From the NCBI GenBank assembly GCA_964387695.1, contig CAYLXI010000009.1, positions 1 to 25,216 of the forward strand: DNA of 25,216 nucleotides. Direction: 5' to 3'. The stretch comes from Thiosulfativibrio sp964387695. Its GTDB lineage: Bacteria; Pseudomonadota; Gammaproteobacteria; Thiomicrospirales; Thiomicrospiraceae. A program made the translations under genes and the position numbers. Below, piece by piece: positions 1 through 7,539 of the stretch. The notes below the pieces were generated by a model. It did not search any database. It saw only the letters and a list, made by a program, of their open reading frames with translations, and had not been told where the DNA came from. The first letter of the stretch is position 1. Each line of letters opens with the position of its first letter.

Positions 1-2
1 TT

Positions 3-89
3 ACGGGCATTTGGAACGATATAGGAACTTTAGAAAGATTAAATTCAGCTCGTGCATTATCTAGTATAAAAAAGTGCTTAGATGGCTAA
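3..89 (+). CDS. murU: C-terminal tail of MurU-like nucleotidyltransferase (partial)
   Basis: The frame is open from the window edge to a TAA at 87-89 and reads TGIWNDIGTLERLNSARAL near its start. This matches the conserved end of the sugar-1-phosphate nucleotidyltransferase family (MurU, GalU and mannose-1-phosphate guanylyltransferase types), where F-T-G-I-W-x-D-I-G-T-x-E-R-L closes the domain. MurU makes UDP-MurNAc from MurNAc-1-phosphate and UTP in the cytoplasmic peptidoglycan recycling route. The stop overlaps the next gene's ATG by 8 nt, so the two are translationally linked. The family match is visible; the MurU assignment over other sugar nucleotidyltransferases rests on the neighbours (YkuD carboxypeptidase, NagZ) and is inference. 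Confidence 0.6.
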   Translation, partial: TGIWNDIGTLERLNSARALSSIKKCLDG

Positions 90-564
90 AAAAATTATTA
101 TAAGCCTTAGCTTGCAAAGACTATCTTTTGTTGGAGGCAAAAATATTTTAGATGAATATTCGATTAGTTCTGCTTTAAAAGGCGTAGGGTGTGATAAAAA
201 TTCTGGAAAAACGCCCATTGGTACGCACCTTGTTAGAGTAATGATTGGACAAGATGAGCCTTTAAATACTGTATTTGTTGGACGGCGAGCTACTGGAGAA
301 ATTTATTCATCAATATTGGCAAAAAAACACCCAAATAGGGATTGGATTTTAACGCGTATTTTGTGGTTGTCAGGTAGTGAAAAAGGTAAAAATAGATTGG
401 GCAGTGTTGACACTATGCAACGCTATATTTATATTCATGGTACACCAGATTCTGAACCGATGGGAATTGCTCTATCGCATGGCTGTATTAGGATGAAAAA
501 CGCAGATTTAATTAAATTGTTTAATGAGATAGAAGTGGGAACAGAGGTCATAATCGAAGCATGA
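82..564 (+). CDS. Cytoplasmic YkuD-family L,D-carboxypeptidase/transpeptidase
   Basis: This 160-residue protein is a bare YkuD catalytic domain. The signature is present: His119 in IHGTP and SHGCIRM at 132-138, with His133, nucleophile Cys135 and Arg137. There is no signal peptide, membrane anchor or peptidoglycan-binding domain, which is odd for a periplasmic L,D-transpeptidase. Cytoplasmic YkuD enzymes (ElsL of Acinetobacter, LdcV of Vibrio) are known to act as L,D-carboxypeptidases, trimming the terminal D-Ala from recycled tetrapeptides. Placement between a MurU-like gene and nagZ supports that role. It overlaps the gene before by 8 nt and the permease after by 4 nt (ATGA). The family is certain; the carboxypeptidase role is inferred from the missing export signal and from context. 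Confidence 0.85.
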   Translation: MAKKIIISLSLQRLSFVGGKNILDEYSISSALKGVGCDKNSGKTPIGTHLVRVMIGQDEPLNTVFVGRRATGEIYSSILAKKHPNRDWILTRILWLSGSEKGKNRLGSVDTMQRYIYIHGTPDSEPMGIALSHGCIRMKNADLIKLFNEIEVGTEVIIEA

Positions 565-1490
565 TTCAGTATTTTTTGCGTCTTATTGCTAATGTTGTTT
601 TTATCTCTTGGGTGGTCGGTACTCTGGTGTTCTTGTTAATTCATCTTGTGCCTGGAGATCCAGTTGCCGTAATGCTAGGAGACTGGGCAAGTCCTGCTGA
701 TGAAACAGCTCTTAGACAAAAGCTAGGTTTAGACCTACCTCTTTGGCAACAATATATTAACTATATGTCAGGTATTGTACGTGGAGACTTGGGAGACTCC
801 TTGTTTTTTCAGCAACCCGTCTCTGAGCTCATTGCAGCTCGCTTTCCTTACACTTTACAGTTGGCATTAATGGCATTATTTATTGCCATTTTAATCGCCT
901 TTCCTTTAGGCATGTGGTCTGCTTTAAAAGCAGGAAAATGGCCTGATCACTTAGCCATGTCGGTATCTTTAGTTGGGTTGTCTATTCCCAATTTTTGGTT
1001 AGGTCCGATGCTCATATTGGCATTTTCTATTGGTTTGGCTTGGTTTCCTGTAAGTGGTGCAGAACAACCATTTTCTTGGGTTTTGCCAGCGGTAACTTTA
1101 GGGACTGCATTGGCAGCAATTTTAGCTAGAATGTTAAGAGCCTCTTTGCTAGAGATTTTTCATGAAGACTATATGCGTACTGCAAAAGCTAAAGGACTTT
1201 CTGGAAAAATGATATATGGCAAGCATGCTTTGCGTAACGCCCTGTTACCTGTGGTGACTATTTTAGGGTTGCAACTAGGAACTTTATTAGGAGGAGCTGT
1301 TATTACTGAAGTTGTTTTTGACTGGCCTGGTTTAGGGCAATTATTGGTAGATTCAATTCAACGCCGAGATTATCCTGTAGTACAAGCCTGTATTTTGGTG
1401 ATTAGTGTCGCCTATATTACAATTAATGGTTTAACCGAATTGGTTTATGCTTGGCTAGACCCACGAATTCGTTTGGATAAGCCCGCATGA
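561..1490 (+). CDS. DppB/OppB-type peptide ABC transporter permease
   Basis: This 309-residue inner-membrane protein begins with the typical DppB-type first helix and the HLVPGDPV motif (residues 28-35), followed by the periplasmic segment with KLGLDLPLWQQY. The cytoplasmic EAA loop is recognisable around residues 204-228 (DYMRTAKAKGLS...HALRNALLPVV), where the ATPase docks. The C-terminus ends with the family's usual YAWLDPRIR. It forms a heterodimer with the next gene product. The start overlaps the YkuD gene stop by 4 nt, and the stop overlaps the next permease by 4 nt. Substrate class (di/oligopeptide or nickel) cannot be read from a permease alone. The recycling genes on both sides suggest a muropeptide or wall peptide, which is inference. 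No ATPase or binding-protein gene lies in the window. Confidence 0.9.
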   Translation: MIQYFLRLIANVVFISWVVGTLVFLLIHLVPGDPVAVMLGDWASPADETALRQKLGLDLPLWQQYINYMSGIVRGDLGDSLFFQQPVSELIAARFPYTLQLALMALFIAILIAFPLGMWSALKAGKWPDHLAMSVSLVGLSIPNFWLGPMLILAFSIGLAWFPVSGAEQPFSWVLPAVTLGTALAAILARMLRASLLEIFHEDYMRTAKAKGLSGKMIYGKHALRNALLPVVTILGLQLGTLLGGAVITEVVFDWPGLGQLLVDSIQRRDYPVVQACILVISVAYITINGLTELVYAWLDPRIRLDKPA

Positions 1491-2284
1491 TTAAATACTT
1501 TGCTTATGGCATGATAATAGTTTGGGCAATGATGGCTATTGCGGCAATATTTGTTGGCGATTCTGCAACCAATGTTCAACTAGACAATATGCTGGCATCA
1601 CCTAACTTAGAAAATCCATTAGGAACAGACGAGTTAGGACGACCTGTATTTGAGCGATTACTATTAGGGGCACAAACTTCATTTTTAGTCGCAATAGGCG
1701 TGGTTTTTTTTTCTAGCATTATCGGCACAACTATTGGTGTTTATTCAGCCTATATGGGCGGGTGGATAGACAAGATTGTGACTAAAATTATTGATATATT
1801 TTTGGCTTTTCCAGGGTTGCTATTAGCGATTGCTTTGGCAGCAATTTTGGGGCCGGGAATTGAAAATGTAGTTTTTGCCTTAGTAATGGTAGGCTGGGTA
1901 GGGTATGCTAGGTTGGCTAGAGCCCAAACTTTAAGTTTGCGTAGCAGAGAGCATATTCAAGCGGCAAAAGCTTTAGGTGTGCCAACGCATTTAATTTTAT
2001 TTAGACATATAGTGCCTTTGCTTACCGCAACACTTGGCGTTGAAGCAACTTTTGGCATTGCAGGGGCGGTTATTTCTGAAGCAGGGCTGTCTTTTTTGGG
2101 GCTAGGAGTGCAAGCTCCAGATGCTTCTTGGGGAAGTATGATTCGTGAAGGTACGCGTTATTTATTGGTTGCACCGCATTTAGTGCTTATTCCTGGAATT
2201 ATGTTAATGCTGGTGGTGTTAGCAGTTAATTTAGCAGGTGATATATGGCGCGATAGTTTAGATGTTAAGTCCCGTAAAAATTAG
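1487..2284 (+). CDS. DppC/OppC-type peptide ABC transporter permease
   Basis: This 265-residue partner permease has the DppC hallmarks: an N-terminal helix, then HPLGTDELGR-like sequence (NPLGTDELGRPVFERLL, residues 43-59) before the core helices. The EAA loop lies around residues 155-179 (EHIQAAKALGVP...RHIVPLL), and the late conserved SFLGLGVQAPDASWG segment is intact. It is slightly shorter than typical DppC proteins (about 280-300) because the N-terminal cytoplasmic extension is missing. It follows the DppB-type gene with a 4-nt overlap and lies 8 nt before nagZ, so it is in the same transcript. The two permeases should form the membrane channel of one ABC importer; the ATP-binding and solute-binding subunits must be encoded elsewhere. 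Confidence 0.9.
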   Translation: MIKYFAYGMIIVWAMMAIAAIFVGDSATNVQLDNMLASPNLENPLGTDELGRPVFERLLLGAQTSFLVAIGVVFFSSIIGTTIGVYSAYMGGWIDKIVTKIIDIFLAFPGLLLAIALAAILGPGIENVVFALVMVGWVGYARLARAQTLSLRSREHIQAAKALGVPTHLILFRHIVPLLTATLGVEATFGIAGAVISEAGLSFLGLGVQAPDASWGSMIREGTRYLLVAPHLVLIPGIMLMLVVLAVNLAGDIWRDSLDVKSRKN

Positions 2285-2292
2285 AGAATAAA

Positions 2293-3369
2293 ATGAATAA
2301 AAAACTACTAGGACAAACCATGCCTTTGGGATGTGTAATGGTTGATATTGCAGGAACTCAAATGCAGGATGATGAAAAAGACCGCTTGCTTGATCCTCTA
2401 GTGGGAGGAGTGATTTTATTTGCCCGTAACTATGAATCGCCACAACAAATCCAGAATCTATGTAGCCAAATTCATAACCTTCGTCATCCTAGATTATTGA
2501 TTGCAGTGGATCATGAAGGGGGGCGGGTGCAACGCTTTAAAGAAGGTTTTTCACGGATTCCTCCAATGAGAATATTGGGAAACTTATATCAAAAAAATAA
2601 AAATAAAGCGACCGATTTAGCTGAAAAAATTGGTTGGTTAATCGGTACAGAATTGCTATCAGTTGGGGTTGATTTTAGTTTTACACCAGTGGTAGATTTA
2701 GATTATGGAGACAGTCGAGTTATTGGTGATAGAGCATTCCATTCAGACCCAGTGGTAGTGGGTAAGTTAGCTTTTCATATAATGAAAGGCTTGCGAAATT
2801 CTGGCATGGCAAGTGTGGCAAAGCATTTTCCAGGGCATGGCTATATTCAAGAAGACACGCATATTGAAATAGCCGTAGATGATAGAAGATTTGAAGAGAT
2901 TTCTCACCAAGATTTACAGCCATTTTTAAAGCTAATAAAAAATGGCATTGATGCCATAATGCCTGCCCATGTTTGTTACCCTAAAATAGATAATTTACCC
3001 GCAGGTTTTTCTAAAATTTGGTTGCAAAATATTCTCCGCAAGCAATGCCACTTTGATGGCGTGATTGTAAGCGATGATTTATCTATGCAAGCGGCAACCG
3101 CCTATGGAGATATCACCGCAAGAGTTAACCTAGCTTTAAATGCTGGTTGCGACTTAGCTTTAGTTTGCAATGATGCTCAAGCGGCTGACCAAGTTTTATC
3201 ACAGGTAAATTTTAAAAAAGATAACCTATCACATGCTCGTTTGATTCGTCTGCATGGACACCCCCATTTAAAATATCATCAACTTGCAACCAATCCTTTG
3301 TGGCAAGCAGCAAGTCATCAAATTAAACAATCTTTAGATGAATATAATCAACAGGAAATAATGTCATGA
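2293..3369 (+). CDS. nagZ: Beta-N-acetylhexosaminidase NagZ
   Basis: This 358-residue glycoside hydrolase family 3 enzyme removes N-acetylglucosamine from anhydromuropeptides in the cytoplasm. Family signatures are clear: AVDHEGGRVQRF (71-82), KHFPGHG (177-183), the mobile-loop Asp-His dyad in EDTH (Asp188/His190) and the nucleophile motif VSDDLSM with Asp261. There is no signal peptide, as expected for a cytoplasmic recycling enzyme. E. coli NagZ is 341 residues, so the length fits. The gene starts 8 nt after the permease gene with AGAGAA as a modest ribosome site, and its stop overlaps the mscS-like start by 4 nt. In bacteria with AmpR/AmpC systems the NagZ product also signals beta-lactam stress; no such genes are visible here. 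Confidence 0.95.
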   Translation: MNKKLLGQTMPLGCVMVDIAGTQMQDDEKDRLLDPLVGGVILFARNYESPQQIQNLCSQIHNLRHPRLLIAVDHEGGRVQRFKEGFSRIPPMRILGNLYQKNKNKATDLAEKIGWLIGTELLSVGVDFSFTPVVDLDYGDSRVIGDRAFHSDPVVVGKLAFHIMKGLRNSGMASVAKHFPGHGYIQEDTHIEIAVDDRRFEEISHQDLQPFLKLIKNGIDAIMPAHVCYPKIDNLPAGFSKIWLQNILRKQCHFDGVIVSDDLSMQAATAYGDITARVNLALNAGCDLALVCNDAQAADQVLSQVNFKKDNLSHARLIRLHGHPHLKYHQLATNPLWQAASHQIKQSLDEYNQQEIMS

Positions 3370-4502
3370 CCTTTGTTTTTGATAAAATCGCTAATCTGTG
3401 GGCAGAATTAATTAGTCTTTTTGGAGATCATTTTTGGCTACTTTGGATTCTGAGTATTTTAACGGTAACTCTAATTATTCATTTAATTGCTAGAAGTATT
3501 TTAAGGCGTGTTCACTATTATTTAGTAAAGGAAAATAAAAACCTTTTAGATGCCTTTGTTGATGGAGCTAGGTCGCCCGCGGTATTTTTTATATGGCTAA
3601 ACGGAATTGCACTGGCACTGACCACTATATTGTTACATTTTCAATTATGGTTAGATTTTATTCCACATTTGCAATCACTTAAGTCTTCTGTTTTAACATT
3701 GGCTTTAGGTTGGTATGTTATTCGAGTGGTTAATAATCTTGAGATTGATTTAAAATCTTATGCCAAGAAAGATGAGCGTATTGATGAGGTAACGGTAGAA
3801 GCGCTGGTTAAAATAATTAAACTAACCGCCTTTGTCATAACAGGGTTAATTATTTTAACCGCCTTTAATGTGAGCTTAACAGGGTTGTTAGCCTTCGGAG
3901 GAATGGGGGGTATTGCTGTTGGTTTTGCTGCCAAAGACTTGTTAGGCAATGTATTTGGTGGGCTAATGATTTATATGGACAAGCCTTTTACCGTTGGTGA
4001 CTGGATTCGTTCACCAGATAGATCTTTAGAAGGCACGGTAGAAAGAATTGGTTGGCGTATTACTGTAGTGCGCACTTTTGATAAACGACCTTTATATATT
4101 CCTAATGGAATTTTTTCAACCATTGCGATTGAAAATCCCTCAAGAATGACAAACCGACGAATTAAAGAGGTCATTGGTGTTCGTTACAGTGATTTACATC
4201 AAATAAAAGTTATTTCTGAAGGGATTAGAAATATGCTAAGGCAACATCCAGATATTGATCAAAATCAAACTTTGATTGTTAATTTTTTAGAGTTTTCTGA
4301 TTCGTCATTGAACTTTCTTATTTATACCTTCACCAAAACAACTAACTGGGTGCAATTTCATCATATTAAAGAAGATGTTTTATTGAAAATAGCAGAGGTC
4401 GTCGAAAATAACCAAGCTGAAATGGCATTTCCAACCAGAACATTGCATATTGAGAATAATGCTAATATTGAACCTATGCTTGAAAACGAAGGATTAAAAT
4501 AG
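3366..4502 (+). CDS. MscS-family mechanosensitive channel
   Basis: This 378-residue membrane protein has several N-terminal helices followed by the MscS pore helix and beta domain. The diagnostic stretch is residues 174-203, including GGIAVGFAAKDLLGNVFGG and DKPFTVGDWI. After it come the IGWRITVVRTFDKR and IPNGIFSTIAIENPSR segments and the AFPTRTLHI motif near the C-terminus, all typical of the larger MscS paralogues (YnaI/YbdG type) rather than the 286-residue MscS itself. It should open under membrane tension to release solutes after osmotic downshift. It is translationally coupled to nagZ by a 4-nt overlap and is the last gene of the operon. The link with wall recycling may reflect a common theme of wall integrity, which is inference. 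Confidence 0.92.
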   Translation: MTFVFDKIANLWAELISLFGDHFWLLWILSILTVTLIIHLIARSILRRVHYYLVKENKNLLDAFVDGARSPAVFFIWLNGIALALTTILLHFQLWLDFIPHLQSLKSSVLTLALGWYVIRVVNNLEIDLKSYAKKDERIDEVTVEALVKIIKLTAFVITGLIILTAFNVSLTGLLAFGGMGGIAVGFAAKDLLGNVFGGLMIYMDKPFTVGDWIRSPDRSLEGTVERIGWRITVVRTFDKRPLYIPNGIFSTIAIENPSRMTNRRIKEVIGVRYSDLHQIKVISEGIRNMLRQHPDIDQNQTLIVNFLEFSDSSLNFLIYTFTKTTNWVQFHHIKEDVLLKIAEVVENNQAEMAFPTRTLHIENNANIEPMLENEGLK

Positions 4503-4511
4503 TGTATTTTT

Positions 4512-4523
4512 ACCAGGCCTGGT
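4512..4523. repeat. Palindrome ACCAGGCCTGGT, copy 1 (intergenic)
   Basis: This perfect 12-bp palindrome extends to TTACCAGGCCTGGTAA (4510-4525). It lies just after the mscS-like stop and directly next to the end of repeat B1. As RNA it could form only a tight hairpin and is not followed by a T-run, so it is not an obvious terminator. Three more exact copies occur in the window, all inside genes. Confidence 0.85.
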
Positions 4524-4524
4524 A

Positions 4525-4686
4525 AGGAGTTGCTTGATAACCGCGATTAGAATTTTATTGAGAAAAAATGTGCGTCAAGTTTTGTTAAATGAGGCGTAAT
4601 AGCTAGCTATTACTGCGAAATTAAGCCTTGATGCTGAAAACTTGGAGTTGCCAGAATTTTAATCAGTTGTTAAGTGCCTTCGTAAG
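4525..4686 (-). repeat. Family B inverted-repeat element, copy B1
   Basis: This non-coding element fills the gap between the convergent mscS-like gene and murB. Read on the minus strand it aligns with copy B2 (10661-10829). It shares the end with CTTAACAACT (complement of about 4657-4680), the central 18-bp palindrome GTAATAGCTAGCTATTAC at 4596-4613 followed by GCCTCATTT, and the far end TTCTAATCGCGGTTATCAAG (complement of 4531-4550). The two ends are roughly inverted copies of each other. It contains no reading frame. Its folded transcript could serve as a 3' boundary for both operons, which is inference. Confidence 0.75.
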
Positions 4687-4702
4687 AAAGCATAAGAACT
4701 TT

Positions 4703-5725
4703 TTAAATTATGATAACTTCAGGTTCTAGATGAATGCCAAATTTTTGGTCAACATCTTCTTGTATTTTTGTGGAGAGGTCTAGAATATCTTGCCCTGTGG
4801 CATTGGCTAAATTAACGATAAATAAAGCATGTTTTTTGGAAACCCCAGCTCTTCTTAATTTTTTACCCTTCCATCCTGCGCTTTGAATAAGCCAAGCCGC
4901 AGGAATTTTGTAGTTGTTGTTAACGGTTTTATGGTGAGGAATATCTTTAAATTCTTGTAAAATCTTTTTCATATAGCTAGCTGTGATAATGGGGTTTTTA
5001 AAAAAACTTCCAGCATTTCCTTGGATTTTTGGGTCAGGAATTTTTTTTAGGCGAATTTCAATAACTTTTTCATAGATATGCTTGGGTGTAATTTCTGATG
5101 TTTTCATGTTTTGAAAACTTTTACCCAGTAAATCATAAATTAAATTAGCTCTGCCTGATTGAAGCTTAGTTAACCTAAAAGTAACACGATGAACGAGCAT
5201 TTGGTTGTTATATTCTTGTTTAAAAATACTGGTTCGGTAGCCAAAATTACACCCTGCATTACGGAACTCCTTTCGTTCGCCATTAAAAATGTTCAAAGCT
5301 TGTACTCGGGTAATGCTATCTCTAGCTTCCGCGCCATAAGCTCCAATGTTTTGTACGGGAGCGGCACCAACGGTACCAGGAATAAGAGCAAGGTTTTCTA
5401 AACCCCAGAGGTTGTTATCAACCGTGTAGGTTACCAGATCATGCCAGTTTAATCCTGCACCTACAGACAGCCAGACATTGTCCTTATCCTCTTTAACAAG
5501 ATTGATTTTATCGTAGCTGCAACGCACAATGACGCAATTCATATCATGGGTAAACAATAGATTACTGCCAGCCCCTATAATGAACCAAGGCATAGATGAA
5601 AGTTTAAAGTCGGTACGCAAAATAGGAATGTCAGATTGTCGAGAGATTTCGATAAAATATTTTGCCTGAACATCAATTTGAAATGTGTTATAGGGCTTGA
5701 GTGAATAGTTAGCTTGAATATGCAT
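4703..5725 (-). CDS. murB: UDP-N-acetylenolpyruvoylglucosamine reductase
   Basis: This 340-residue cytoplasmic flavoenzyme reduces UDP-GlcNAc-enolpyruvate to UDP-MurNAc, using NADPH and FAD, for peptidoglycan synthesis. The FAD-binding GAGSNLL (51-57) and LIPGTVGAAPVQNIGAYG (114-131) are intact. Arg164 lies in GYRTSIFK, the proton-donating Ser240 in GNAGSFFKNP, and a late Glu in LEPEV. It is a type I MurB: length matches E. coli (342), and the YRTSIFK region with the AAWLIQSAGWKGK segment is present. It is the last gene of the dapD-yffB-dapE-murB run, 3 nt after a small membrane-protein gene. Convergent orientation to the recycling operon places wall synthesis and wall recycling genes end to end. 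Confidence 0.96.
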   Translation of the reverse strand: MHIQANYSLKPYNTFQIDVQAKYFIEISRQSDIPILRTDFKLSSMPWFIIGAGSNLLFTHDMNCVIVRCSYDKINLVKEDKDNVWLSVGAGLNWHDLVTYTVDNNLWGLENLALIPGTVGAAPVQNIGAYGAEARDSITRVQALNIFNGERKEFRNAGCNFGYRTSIFKQEYNNQMLVHRVTFRLTKLQSGRANLIYDLLGKSFQNMKTSEITPKHIYEKVIEIRLKKIPDPKIQGNAGSFFKNPIITASYMKKILQEFKDIPHHKTVNNNYKIPAAWLIQSAGWKGKKLRRAGVSKKHALFIVNLANATGQDILDLSTKIQEDVDQKFGIHLEPEVIII

Positions 5726-5728
5726 AAT

Positions 5729-5941
5729 TTAATATAAGATTTCAACAGGGAAAAATGTATCAAAAAAAATATTAATACCAAAAACAAACAGCAAAATTAA
5801 TGTAAATACGACGAGAAGTGAAAAAGCTTGTTTGTTATCAATAAATTTCTCTTTCCAATTTTCGGCTTTAATATGTGGCCATATTAAAAATAAAAAGAGG
5901 GCTAAGGCAAGAATAGGCAGAATAATTGAAAGTATTTCCAT
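5729..5941 (-). CDS. Small two-helix membrane protein
   Basis: This 70-residue frame encodes two hydrophobic segments (about residues 3-20 and 41-62) joined by a charged cytoplasmic-type loop containing KAENWKEKFIDNKQ. It starts 2 nt after the dapE stop and ends 3 nt before murB, so it is packed like a true operon member, and its composition suits a membrane protein. I do not recognise the family. The position between dapE and murB hints at a cell-envelope role, but nothing in the sequence shows one. It could be an accessory or membrane-tethering subunit of a neighbour, which is speculation. Confidence 0.65.
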   Translation of the reverse strand: MEILSIILPILALALFLFLIWPHIKAENWKEKFIDNKQAFSLLVVFTLILLFVFGINIFFDTFFPVEILY

Positions 5942-5943
5942 AG

Positions 5944-7080
5944 TTATCCTAGCAATAAGTTTTCTAAAGTTCTTTGATAAATAAGGGTGAGTTTATCTAG
6001 ATCATCAACACTGACACATTCATCTATTTTATGAATAGTTTTGTTTAAAGGACCTATTTCAATCACTTGTGCTCCTGTTGGCGCAATAAAACGCCCATCA
6101 GAAGTTCCGCCGCTGGTAGAAAGGGCTGTCTTATAACCTGTCTCAGTTTGAATTGCTTTAGAAACGGCTTTAATTAATGCTCCATTAGCAGGAGTTATAA
6201 AGGGTAATCCTGATAAATTCCATTCTATATCGTAATTAAAAGGGTATTGATTTAATACAGCGTGAACACCTTGTTTTAAAGTATCTGGTGAATGCTCTGT
6301 TGAAAAACGAAAATTAAATAATACTTCAACGGTTCCTGGGATAACATTGGTTGCCCCTGTACCAGAGTTTATATTGGATATTTGAAGAGAAGTAGGAGGG
6401 AAATATTCATTGCCATTGTCCCACTTTAAATTTACTAATTGTTCTAAAGCAGGAGCAAAAGAGTGAATAGGATTATAGGCTAATTGTGGGTAAGCGATAT
6501 GACCTTGAACTCCTTTAATAATAAGTTTTCCATTAAGAGATCCGCGACGACCATTTTTTATAGAATCTCCTAGTTTTTCACTACTTGAAGGTTCACCAAC
6601 TAAACAATAGTTTATCTTTTCATTTCTAGCCTCAAGAGCTTCAATGACTTTAACCGTTCCGTTTAGTGCGGGTCCTTCTTCATCGCTAGTAATTAAAAAT
6701 CCAATAGATCCTTTTGAATTAGGATTTTCGCTTAGAAAGTTTTTACAAGCAACCATAAAGCAAGCAATAGAACTTTTCATATCTGCTGTTCCACGACCCA
6801 TCATCATGCCTTCTTCTGTGATATGAGCAGAAAAAGGAGGATGAGTCCAATGTTCTTCTGGACCCGTTGGCACAACATCTGTATGGCCAGCAAAGACAAT
6901 CAATGGTTCCTCTGTTCCGCGTCGTGCCCAAATATTGTCTACTTCTTCAAAAGGCATTTTTTCAATATTGAACCCTAGTGCAGAAATGTAGTCAGCAATT
7001 ATTTCTTGGCAACCGTTATCATTGGGCGTTACTGAGTTAATTTTAATTAATTTTTGTGCAAGTTGTATGGTTTCAGACAT
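5944..7080 (-). CDS. dapE: Succinyl-diaminopimelate desuccinylase
   Basis: This 378-residue M20-family dizinc hydrolase makes LL-diaminopimelate and succinate in the lysine/meso-DAP pathway. Metal and catalytic residues sit at the expected places: His66 and Asp68 in FAGHTDVVPTG, Asp100 in GRGTADMKSS, Glu134/Glu135 in TSDEEGPA, Glu163 in VGEPSSS, and His350 in NKTIHKIDE. The STSGGTSDGRFI substrate-binding stretch is present. E. coli DapE is 375 residues. A GGGAG ribosome site precedes the ATG. It follows the YffB-like gene closely and precedes the small membrane-protein gene by 2 nt. Neighbouring dapD supplies the upstream step of the same pathway, with dapC lying between the two enzymatically. 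Confidence 0.97.
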   Translation of the reverse strand: MSETIQLAQKLIKINSVTPNDNGCQEIIADYISALGFNIEKMPFEEVDNIWARRGTEEPLIVFAGHTDVVPTGPEEHWTHPPFSAHITEEGMMMGRGTADMKSSIACFMVACKNFLSENPNSKGSIGFLITSDEEGPALNGTVKVIEALEARNEKINYCLVGEPSSSEKLGDSIKNGRRGSLNGKLIIKGVQGHIAYPQLAYNPIHSFAPALEQLVNLKWDNGNEYFPPTSLQISNINSGTGATNVIPGTVEVLFNFRFSTEHSPDTLKQGVHAVLNQYPFNYDIEWNLSGLPFITPANGALIKAVSKAIQTETGYKTALSTSGGTSDGRFIAPTGAQVIEIGPLNKTIHKIDECVSVDDLDKLTLIYQRTLENLLLG

Positions 7081-7093
7081 GAATTTAACTCCC

Positions 7094-7474
7094 TTAATTT
7101 ACAGATGTTTTTGTAGCGGTTTCATGTTCAGTTTCAAATAATGCTTGATAGTCAGCTTCTTTAAATCCTAAGAGAATATCAGTTTTTGTTTGTAAAATCG
7201 GGCGTTTAATAAGTGTCGGGGTGCTTATTAAAATCTCTAGGTTTTGTGAGCTCATTAAATCAAGTTGTTGTGCAGAAGAAAAATCTTTCCATGCTTTACT
7301 TCGTTTGTTGACAATGTCTTCAAAAGAGATGGTTGTTAACCAAGATTGAATGTGTTCGGCGTTAAATCTAGGTTTGCGAAAATCAATAAACTCAAATTCT
7401 AATGGCTTGTTTTCTAACCATTTTCTTGCTTTTCGTACGGTATCGCACTGGGTAATACCAAATATTTTAATCAT
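7094..7474 (-). CDS. YffB/Spx/ArsC-like thioredoxin-fold protein
   Basis: This is a protein of about 126 residues in the ArsC/Spx-like family, closest in pattern to E. coli YffB, which also neighbours dapE. It opens with MIKIFGITQCDTVRKARKWL, where Cys10 is the single active-site-type cysteine, and ends with RPIL then LLGFKEADY, as YffB proteins do. The frame remains open upstream to a TTG at 7495, but I chose the ATG at 7472-7474 because GGGAAG lies a proper distance before it. YffB has an arsenate-reductase fold but no proven arsenate role, and glutathione-linked thiol chemistry is only suggested. It lies between dapD and dapE; a hairpin (7499-7524) separates it from dapD. Confidence 0.85.
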   Translation of the reverse strand: MIKIFGITQCDTVRKARKWLENKPLEFEFIDFRKPRFNAEHIQSWLTTISFEDIVNKRSKAWKDFSSAQQLDLMSSQNLEILISTPTLIKRPILQTKTDILLGFKEADYQALFETEHETATKTSVN

Positions 7475-7498
7475 ACTTAACTTCCCTTGTATCAAAAT

Positions 7499-7524
7499 AA
7501 ATCCCCCTTACCTTGGGGAGATTT
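7499..7524 (-). terminator. Hairpin after dapD, possible weak terminator or attenuator
   Basis: AAATCCCC on the plus strand pairs with GGGG plus GATTT (one bulged A), leaving a short loop. On the minus strand the stem is followed by TTTATTTT. This is imperfect but could partly terminate dapD transcription before the yffB-like gene, setting dapD above the downstream genes. No experiment is visible in sequence; moderate to low confidence. Confidence 0.4.
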
Positions 7525-7539
7525 AATTATATGCGTCAA

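Noticed and set aside
4510..4525. TTACCAGGCCTGGTAA after the mscS-like gene as an intrinsic terminator
   Set aside because: No loop bases and no T-run follows; identical palindromes lie inside coding sequence, so termination is unlikely to be its role.
4970..4990. ATAGCTAGCTGTGA in murB, resembling the family B core palindrome
   Set aside because: Only AGCTAGCT is shared; no flanking element sequence. An 8-bp match is compatible with chance.
5189..5401. Open frame on the opposite strand of murB
   Set aside because: It is the complement of a well-supported murB; no ribosome site and no family features.
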